Shown: positions 55,269 to 64,000 of the stretch, piece by piece | How positions within the stretch are numbered: position 1 is the first letter of the stretch | Layout of the letters: every line of letters starts with the position of its first letter | DNA from: Onthophagus taurus | Lineage: Eukaryota > Arthropoda > Insecta > Coleoptera > Scarabaeidae | Assembly (NCBI RefSeq): GCF_036711975.1 | Contig: NC_091968.1 | Span: forward strand, 5,208,001-5,272,000 | Reading direction: 5' to 3' | DNA: 64,000 nucleotides | Translations under genes and position numbers: made by a program | The notes under the pieces: generated by a model | The model's input: only the letters and a program-made list of their open reading frames with translations | What the model was told of the DNA's origin: nothing | Database searches by the model: none

Positions 55269-57246
55269 CTAAATATGGCGATGTTGGAGTACTAACAGCA
55301 GTACTACAATGATTCAATCTAGTTTTATCCTCACCAAACTTACTTTCTATATCATTATAAACGTTTCTATTTCTTTGTAAATGGGGTGATCCAATTCCAG
55401 CTGTCCTACCTTCAGTTTTAGGTGGTGGAGCAGCTCCTTTCCGACTTCTGATAGTTTCCAAAGGTGGAACCGGGGGAAGCGGCGGTTTCTTCGGCGGCAA
55501 AAATAAATGCGGCGGCGCTTGAGAATTTATTTCACCTTTCGGAGGTAATTTCGGCGGGGAGTCTTCGCCGAAAGTTGTTTCGCTAAACGGAGCGTTACTG
55601 AAACTAATTTCTTTCGGAAGATGAGAAGTTAGCGAATGACTTCTTTGACGTTCTTGGGAGTTTATATTTTTTGGCGGCCGAGCAGGTGGAGTTTCGTTCG
55701 ATGATCGTCTCGGTGGCGGTTGAATATCTTTATTTTCGATATTTTTTTCTTTCGTTTTTGAGCAACAAGAAAACGCGCCTTTTCTATCAACAGTTGCGTA
55801 TTCGATAACATTTTCATTTGATGACGAAATACTGTTTCTTCGACGTGGTGGGGTGTCGTAATTACTTGATAAGGTTAAATTTTCGATACTGTTTTTTGAT
55901 AATGGGGGTGGCGGGATGATGTAACTCATAATTTCTTCGGGGGTTAATTCAACAGCTGGGGTGACTTTTTGGGTTGGAGGTGGAACGGTTACGCTTGCTA
56001 AAAATTCTTCTAGATCGAGATTTTCATGCAATACCCCTAATTTATTGAGTTTTTCGACGGAATCCGCGAAAGAGCTGGGTGGGATGTTGATTGTTGTTGT
56101 ATCTTGGATGTCGATTGAATCTAATTCATCTGGAGTCGCTGGGGGCGGTAAAAACGTTAAATCGATTATGTCAGGATCGAAAACGTACAAATCTGATATG
56201 TTATCTTCGATATCTTGTTCATCACTTGTCGTTTTTTCTTTTAATTGGAGTAAATATGTTTTTAAGTCTTGAGAATCACCAATTGGATTATCTGGGCTAT
56301 GCAACCCGAAACTAATCCTCGAAATTTTTTTTGAATTATTATTAATCATTGGAAGATTTTTATGTTTTGGTGAATTATTTGGAGTGTAAAGCGAGTCGTT
56401 ATCACTTTCTGACGCGTTTAATTCCGATCTTAACATCTCAATTGCTGCGTTTGTGAAGATTTTGTTATTTTCGGTGCACCCTTTTGTTAATAATAACAAA
56501 GAATCGCTATGTTTTAATGTACTCTCATCAAAAATGCTATCCGTATCGCTTTCGATATCAACACTACTTTCTTGCCATTCAGCTGAAAAATTTAATCGTT
56601 CCAATTGTTCTTGCTCAGTTAAATATTTTTCGGAGTTTTCAACTAATTGTTGCATTTCTTGCACCCTCTTAATAATCTCTTCGTTTTTGGCTTCGTGTAA
56701 AACCCCGCTTTCTAAAATTTCCATCGAAACGACGCTGTGTAAATCGTAACTATTTCCGCTTAAAGAACTTTTACAAGATTCTTTATTACCACAATGATTC
56801 CGATTGGAAATATTACTATTCATATTATTATCTAAACTCAATCCAATGTTACTTAAATGTTTATTACTACGTCCCATCGTGTTATAAAGCCCATTAGTTT
56901 TCTTATTAATCGTTTGATAATGCGGCGATGACGCAAAACACATCGTTCTCATTTGATTTTGATTGATGTAACTCCACTTTTCCGGTATAATTTTGTGCTG
57001 GGCCAAATACGGTGGGGCTAAATCTTCGATTGGTGGTGTTTGTTCTTTTTCAACGTTTAATTGCTCGCCGGTTAATAACCGATAATAACCTTTTAAAACT
57101 AAAACTAACTCGTTTGCGTCTCTTTCTTCTAAAGAGATTTGTATTGTTTGGTCGTTTTTTAATCGGATTAGAACCGAACGGAATACTTCATCCTCTGAAC
57201 GAACTTCGCAACATTTCATATCTTCTATATTAGCTATTGGTGTGGG
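55269..57246 (-). CDS. FERM/PDZ scaffold (FRMPD/Preso-like) large exon
   Basis: A 1978-bp internal exon. It opens PTPIANIEDMKCCEVRSEDE, then the last strand and helix of the FERM F3 lobe (VLIRLKNDQTIQISLEERDA, NELVLVLKGYYRLLTGEQ). A long disordered scaffold follows: Asn/Ser-rich, a helical segment (IIKRVQEMQQLVENSEKYLT), acidic blocks (VDIESDTDSIFDESTLKHSD), and many proline-rich SH3- or WW-type sites (IPPPPLSKNS, RPPKNI, LPPKKPPLPPVPPL). The acceptor is TTACAG at 57248-57247 and the donor is GTAAGT. It leaves one base, completed by the exon at 47723. FERM N-lobes and PDZ/WW domains would be in exons right of the window. FRMPD4/Preso proteins bind PSD-95-type scaffolds at synapses; that role is inferred from family. 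Confidence 0.8.
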
Positions 57247-57339
57247 CTGTAATTAAAAAAAAATTATTATTTTCATATTTAAAAAAAATCGAGACATTAT
57301 TTGCCCGGTTTTTTTGCAGCTTAGGGATGATGTTCTGAC

Positions 57340-58290
57340 GAACAATTATGACATTTTTTGTTTACCTGAGACTTGGCAGTATTACAAGGATGTGAGGAAT
57401 TAAGTGAAAAGAGTCATAACTCGAGAAAGAAAAGTGTACTTCAATTATAGTATGATATCATAATCAAATGCTTGGGTAGGATTGCGTAAATGTGGTATTC
57501 TAACTCATTCCACCAGTAGAATTCCTGAACATCTTGCTGATACTAATCAAAGTAATGATTACTTGGCGAATGTGAGCATTGAATTAAATTTGAATTGGTA
57601 AGAAGTCAGGATATAGAAAGGATTGTCAATTCCATAAAAAACAATGCTACTAGACTAGATGGACTGAAGTAGAGTATTATCGCCGGTTTTGAAGCCGAAG
57701 TGAAGTCACAGCGTGTTAAATTTGAAATTCGTGACGTCACGCGCTAAACTTATAAGTATAGGGAGCGGTGCCAACCTAAACTTGGGAGAAAAAAAAATCG
57801 GTTAGTATTGAACCTGGTGATTTTTTTAAAAAAGGATGTCAAAATGATTAACTGTTGTTGTCCTTACGTGATTCCTCACATAAAGGATATTGTCAATTGT
57901 TGCGTATTGAACTGCAAATTCCCTTCCATATGGAAAAAGGTAAGGATAATACCGCTTCTCAAAAATAAAAATTCGAATACTTTTGCAGATTTAAGACCGA
58001 TTAGCATTTTACCGGTGTTGGAAAATGTTATGTGTGAACAATTAAAGGAATATATTTATAAAAACGAATTGTTGCCTGAGGTGCAATCTGGTTGCATGGC
58101 TGAACATCGTAGATGATATCCTGAGGGCATCTGATGGCCGTAAAGTAACCGCGCTGTGTTTACTTGATTGCTCTAAAGCTTCTGAGTCAATAGAATTAAT
58201 GATCGACTACTTATCAAACAGAGTACAGCAGGTTAAAATCGGATATCCACAGGAATCTATACTATCTCCCTTCTTATATAGCATAGTTAT
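57340..58290 (+). mobile_element. Jockey-like RT fragment (same family as 31140-35580)
   Basis: Plus-strand pieces: RVITRERKVYFNYS, THSTSRIPEHLAD, INSIKNNATRLDGL-like, then 57830-58116 with CCPYVIPHIKDIVNCC, KKVRIIPLLKNKN and FADLRPISILPVLENVM. A ~155-bp insertion (about 57672-57830) with a GCGTGTTAAATTTGAAATTC segment splits it. The fragment ends near the start of the 173-bp satellite. It lies in the intron 5' of the large FRMPD exon. Confidence 0.72.
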
Positions 58291-58309
58291 TTTGTTCTAG
58301 TTCTAGTCT

Positions 58310-61300
58310 AATAGTTTTTAGTAATAATTGGGTTCAATCTTGTTATGGATCTAGTCTTTATCGCCCATTACCAAGGTTTTATATATAAAAAATATTTCCC
58401 CATCGCTTTTATATTATGAGTTATGATTGAGTTAATTTTCGAAAATCAACAATTTTGACGTTTAATCGATTTAGAGTTTATAAATAAAAAATGGTAATAA
58501 TTGGGTTCAATCTTGTAATGGATCTAGTCTTTATGGCCCATTACTAACGTTTTATGTATAAAAAGTTTTTCTCCATCGCTTTTAGTTTTTGAGTTATGAT
58601 TGAGTTAATTTTCGAAAATCAACAATTTTGATGTTTAATCGATTTAGAGCTTATAAATAAAAAATGGTAATAATTGGGTTCAATCTTGTTATGGATCTAG
58701 TCTTTATCGCCCATTACTAAGGTTTTATGCATAAAAAGTATTTCCCCATAGCTTTTAGTTTATGAGTTGTGATTGAGTTAATTTTCGAAAATCAACAATT
58801 TTGATGTTTAATCGATTTAGAGCTTATAAATAAAAAATGGTAATAATTGGGTTCAATCTTGTTATGGATGTAGTCTTTATGGCCCATTACTAAGGTTTTA
58901 TGTATAAAATGTTTTTCTCCGTCGCTTTTAGTTTTTGAGTTATGATTGAATTAATTTTCGAAAATCAACAATTTTGATGTTTAATCGATTTAGAGCTTAT
59001 AACTAAAAAATAGTAATAATTGGGTTCAAGCTTGTTATGGGTCTAGTCTTTATGGCCCATTACTAAGGTTTTATGCATAAAAAGTATTTCCCCATCGCTT
59101 TTAGTTTATGAGTTATGATTGAGTTAATTTTCGAAAATCAACAATATTGATGTTTAATCGATTTAGAGCTTATAAATAAAAAATGGTAATAATTGGGTTC
59201 AATCTTGTTATGGATGTAGTCTTTATGGCCCATTACTAAGGTTTTATGTATAAAATGTTTTTCTCCGTCGCTTTTAGTTTTTGAGTTATGATTGAGTTAA
59301 TTTTCGAAAATCAACAATTTTGATGTTTAATCGATTTAGAGCTTATAAATAAAAAATGGTAATAATTGGGTTCAATCTTGTTATGGATCTAGTCTTTATG
59401 GCCCATTACTAAGGTTTTATGTATAAAAACTATTTCCCCATCGCTTTTATTTTATGAGTTATGATTGAGTTAATTTTCGAAAATCAACAATGTTGATGTT
59501 TAGTCGATTTAAAGCTATTAACTAAAGAACGGTTATAATTGGGTTCAATCTTTTTATAGATCTAGTCTTTATGGTCCATTACTAAGGTTTTATGTATAAA
59601 AAGTATTTCCCCATCGCTTTTATTTTATGAGTTATGATTGAGTTAATTTTCGAAAATCAACAATTTTGATGTTCAATCGATTTAGAGCTTATAAATAAAA
59701 AATGGTAATAATTGGGTTCAATCTTGTTATGGATCTAGTCTTTATGGTCCATTACTAAGGTTTTATGTATAAAAAGTTTTTCTCCATCGCTTTTATTTTA
59801 TGAGTTATGATTGAGTTAATTTCCGAAAATCAACAATTTTCATGTTTAATCAATTTAGAGCTTATAAATAAAAAATGGTAATAATTGGGTTCAATCTTGT
59901 TATGGTTCTAGTCTTTATAGCCCATTACTAAGGTTTTATGTATAAAAAGTTTTTCCCCATCGCTTTTATTTTATGAGTTATGATTGAGTTAATTTTCGAA
60001 AATCAACAATTTTGATGTTTAATCGATTTAGAGCTTATAAATAAAAAATTGTAATAATTGGGTTCAATCTTTTTATGGATCTAGTCTTTATGGTCCATTC
60101 CAAGGTTTTATGTATAAAAAATATTTCCCCATCGTTTTTATTTTATGAGTTATGATTGAGTTAATTTTCGAAAATCAACAATTTTGATGCTTAATAGATT
60201 TAGAACTTATAAATAAAAAATGGTAATAATTGGGTTCAATCTTTTTATGGATCTAGTCTTTATCGCCCATTACTAAGGTTATATGCATAAAAAGTATTTC
60301 CCCATCGCTTTTATTTTATGAGTTATGATTGAGTTAATTTTCGAAAATCAACAATTTTGATGTTTAATCGATTTAGAGCTTATAAATAAAAAATGGTAAT
60401 AATTGGGTTCAATCTTGTTATGGATCTAGTCTTTATCGCCCATTACTAAGGTTTTATGTATAAAAAGTATTTCCCCATCGCTTTTAGTTTTTGAGTTATG
60501 ATTGAGTTAATTTTCGTAAATCAACAATTTTGATGTTTAATAGATTTAGAGCTTATAAATAAAAAATTGTAATAATTGGGTTCAATCTTTTTATGGATCT
60601 AGTCTTTATGGTCCATTACCAAGGTTTTATGTATAAAAAATATTTCCCCATTGCTTTTATTTTATGAGTTATGATTGAGTTAATTTTCGAAAATCAACAA
60701 TTTTGATGTTTAATAGATTTAGAGCTTGTAAATAAAAAATGGTAATAATTGGGTTCAATCTTTTTATGGATCTAGTCTTTATCGCCCATTACTAAGGTTT
60801 TATGCATAAAAAGTATTTCCCCATCGCTTTTAGTTTTTGAGTTATGATTGAGTTAATTTTCGAAAATCAACAATTTTGATGTTTAATCGATTTAGAGCTT
60901 ATAAATAAAAAATGGTAATAATTGGGTTCAATCTTGTTATGGATCTAGTCTTTATCGCCCATTACTAAGGTTTTATGTATAAAAACTATTTCCCCATCGC
61001 TTTTAGTTTTTGAGTTATAATTGAGTTAATTTTCGAAAATCAACAATTTTGATGTTTAATCGATTTAGAGCTTATAAATAAAAAATGGTAATAATTGGGT
61101 TCAATCTTTTTATGGACCTAGTCTTTATGGTCCATTATCAAGGTTTTATGTATAAAAAATATTTCCCCATCGCTTTTATTTTATGAGTTATGATTGAGTT
61201 AATTTTCGAAAATCAACAATTTTGATGTTTAATAGATTTAGAGCTTATAAATAAAAAATGGTAATAATTGGGTTCAATCTTGTTATGGATCTAGTCTTTA

Positions 61301-64000
61301 TAGCCCATTACTAAGGTTTTATGTATAAAAAGTCTTTCTCCATCGCTTTTAGTTTTTGATTTATGATTGAGTTAATTTTCGAAAATCAACAATTTTGATG
61401 TTTAATAGATTTAGAGCTTATGAATAAAAAATTGTAATAATTGGGTTCAATCTTTTTATGGATCTAGTCTTTATGGTCCATTACCAAGGTTTTATGTATA
61501 AAAAATATTTCCCCATCGCTTTTATTTTATGAGTTATGATTGAGTTAATTTTCGAAAATCAACAATTTTGATGTTTAATCGATTTAGAGCTTATAAATAA
61601 AAAATGATAATAATTGGGTTCAATCTTGTTATGGATCTAGTCTTTATCGCCCATTACTAAGGTTTTATGTATAAAAAATATTTCCCCATCGCTTTTAGTT
61701 TTTGAGTTATGATTGAGTTAATTTTCGAAAATCAACAATTTTGATGTTTAATCGATTTAGAGCTTATAAATAAAAAATGGTAATAATTGGGTTCAATCTT
61801 TTTATGGATCTAGTCTTTATGGTCCATTACCAAGGTTTTATGTATAAATAATATTTCCCCATCGCTTTTATTTTATGAGTTATGATTGAGTTAATTTTCG
61901 AAAATCAACAATTTTGATGTTTAATCGATTTAGAGCTTATAAATAAAAAATGGTAATAATTGGGTTCAATCTTTCTATGGATCTAGTCTTTATGGTCCAT
62001 TACCAAGGTTTTATGTATAAAAAATATTTTCCCATCGCTTTTATTTTATGAGTTATGATTGAGTTAATTTTCAAAAATCAACAATTTTGATGTTTAATCG
62101 ATTTAGAGCTTATAAATAAAAAATGGTAATAATTGGGTTCAATCTTGTTATGGATCTAGTCTTTATCGCCCATTACTAAGGTTTTATGTATAAAAAGTAT
62201 TTCCCCATCGCTTTTAGTTTTTGAGTTATGATTGAGTTAATTTTCGAAAATCAACAATTTTGATGTTTAATCCATTTAGAGCTTATAAATAAAAAATGGT
62301 AATAATTGGGTTCAATCTTTTTATGGATCTAGTCTTTATGGTCCATTACCAGGGTTTTATGTATAAAAAATATTTTCCCATCGGTTTTATTTTATGAGTT
62401 ATGATTGAGTTAATTTTCAAAAATCAACAATTTTGATGTTTAATCGATTTAGAGCTTATAAATAAAAAATGGTAATAATTGGGTTCAATCTTTTTATGGA
62501 TCTAGTCTTTATGGTCCATTACCAAGGTTTTATGTGTAAAAAATATTTTCCCATCGTTTTTATTTTATGAGTTATGATTGAGTTAATTTTCGAAAATCAA
62601 CAATTTTGATGTTTAATCGATTTAGAGCTTATAAATAAAAAATGGTAATAATTGGGTTCAATCTTGTTATGGATCTAGTCTTTATCGCCCGTTACTAAGG
62701 TTTTATGCATAAAAAGTATTTCCCCATCGCTTTTAGTTTTTGAGTTATGATTGAGTTAATTTTCGAAAATCAACAATTTTGATGTTTAATCGATTTAGAG
62801 CTTATAAATAAAAAATGGTAATAATTGGGTTCAATCTTGTTATGGATCTAGTCTTTATCGCCCGTTACTAAGGTTTTATGCATAAAAAGTATTTCCCCAT
62901 CGCTTTTAGTTTTTGAGTTATGATTGAGTTAATTTTCGAAAATCAACAATTTTGATGTTTAATAGATTTAGAGCTTATAAATAAAAAATGGTAATAATTG
63001 GGTTCAATCTTGTTATGGATCTAGTCTTTATCGCCCATTACTAAGGTTTTATGCATAAAAAGTATTTCCCCATCGCTTTTATTTTATGAGTTATGATTGA
63101 GTTAATTTTCGAAAATCAACAATTTTGATGTTTAATCGATTTAGAGCTTATAAATAAAAAATGGTAATAATTGGGTTCAATCTTTTTATGGATCTAGTCT
63201 TTATGGTGCATTACCAAGGTTTTATGTAAAAAAATATTTCCCCATCGCTTTTATGTTATGAGTTATGATTGAGTTGATTTTCGAAAATCAACAATTTTGA
63301 TGTTCAATCGATTTAGAGCTTATAAATAAAAAATGGTAATAATTGGGTTCAATCTTTTTATGGATCTAGTCTTTATAGTCCATTACCAAGGTTCTATGTA
63401 TAAAAAGTATTTCCCCATCGCTTTTAGTTTTTGAGTTATGATTGAGTTAATTTTCGAAAATCAACAATTTTGATGTATAATCGATTTAGAGCTTATGAAT
63501 AAAAAATGGTAATAATTGGGTTCAATCTTGTTATGGATCTAGTCTTTATGGCCCATTACTAAGGTTTTATGTATAAAAACTATTTCCCCATCGCTTTTAG
63601 TTTTTGAGTTATAATTGAGTTAATTTTCGAAAATCAACAATTTTGATGTTTAATCGATTTAGAGCTTATAAATAAAAAATGGTAATAATTGGGTTCAATC
63701 TTTTTATGGATCTAGTCTTTATGGTCCATTACCAAGGTTTTATGTATAAAAAATATTTCCCCATCGCTTTTATTTTATGAGTTATGACTGAGTTAATTTT
63801 CGAAAATCAACAATTTTGATGTTTAATCGATTTAGAGCTTATAAATAAAAAATGGTAATAATTGGGTTCAATCTTGTTATGGATCTAGTCTTTATCGCCC
63901 ATTACTAAGGTTTTATGCATAAAATGTATTTCCCCATCGCTTTTAGTTTTTGAGTTATGATTGAGTTAATTTTCGAAAATCAACAATTTTGATGTTTAAT
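58310..64000 (+). repeat. 173-bp satellite, about 33 units, runs off the window
   Basis: Head-to-tail array. TTGGGTTCAATC recurs at 58328, 58501, 58674 and 58847, a period of 173 bp, and so on to the window end. Each unit has TTAATCGATTTAGAGCTTAT, GTAATAATTGGGTTCAATCT and GAGTTATGATTGAGTTAATT. Two monomer types alternate irregularly: one with CGCCCATTACTAAGG and AGTTTTTGAG, the other with GGTCCATTACCAAGG and TTTTATGAG. Units are very alike across the array. If the FRMPD gene continues to the right, the array is intronic. Confidence 0.97.

Overview
The window is eukaryotic nuclear DNA from an insect. It is very AT-rich, its genes are split by GT-AG introns, and it carries a chitin-binding cuticle protein gene and arthropod-type transposons (Tc1/mariner, hAT, Gypsy, Jockey-like, Penelope). 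A beetle is my best guess, but nothing seen fixes the order.

Five host loci are supported. (1) Plus strand, 5282-12434: the last three coding exons of a WDFY3/Alfy (blue cheese) orthologue, giving the end of BEACH, WD40 repeats and a C-terminal FYVE finger. Its 5' part lies left of the window. (2) Minus strand, 21648-22382: a complete two-exon calcipressin (RCAN; fly sarah/nebula). (3) Minus strand, 24873-26545: a complete two-exon secreted cuticle protein. The DNA between it and sarah is tandemly triplicated. (4) Minus strand, 35720-40286: branched-chain 2-oxoacid dehydrogenase E1-alpha, with four exons adding up to 418 codons. The first is a short mitochondrial-presequence exon I inferred from frame and splice sites. 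(5) Minus strand, 46903-57246: the 3' half of a FERM/PDZ scaffold gene (FRMPD/Preso-like). Its last three exons are joined across a 7.5-kb intron full of repeats; its 5' part lies right of the window.

Nearly everything else is transposon debris, often nested. 1-5281 is a blue cheese intron holding a broken Mutator-like transposase, a Crypton-like tyrosine recombinase relic, a non-LTR fragment and a foldback. 6909-12107 is an intronic TIR element with a ~190-bp tandem array that a long-TIR mariner has split. 14073-18811 is a DUF7869-type element with a mariner in its coding region; removing the mariner restores the reading frame. 18812-20052, 41500-42975 and 48285-50153 are three hAT relics that each carry the same 362-bp tandem repeat. 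27800-30600 holds a LINE RNase H fragment, two MITEs and a PIF/Harbinger relic. 31140-35580 is a Jockey-like element with a Penelope-like element in its reverse transcriptase, flanked by an 11-bp duplication. 37397-38761 is a Tc1 element. 38860-39640 and 52360-55095 are a double-hairpin satellite of about 127 bp, the second copy split by an IS630-type element whose terminal repeats are built from short tandem motifs. 40960-45660 and 47796-51490 are two broken Gypsy elements in opposite orientation. 58310-64000 is a 173-bp satellite running off the window.

The host genes share no obvious pathway. The recurring theme is tandem arrays carried inside mobile elements (hAT plus 362-bp units, a TIR element plus 190-bp units, hairpin units plus shared flanks), and an IS630-type element with repeat-built ends. 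These are the best candidates for undescribed biology here.
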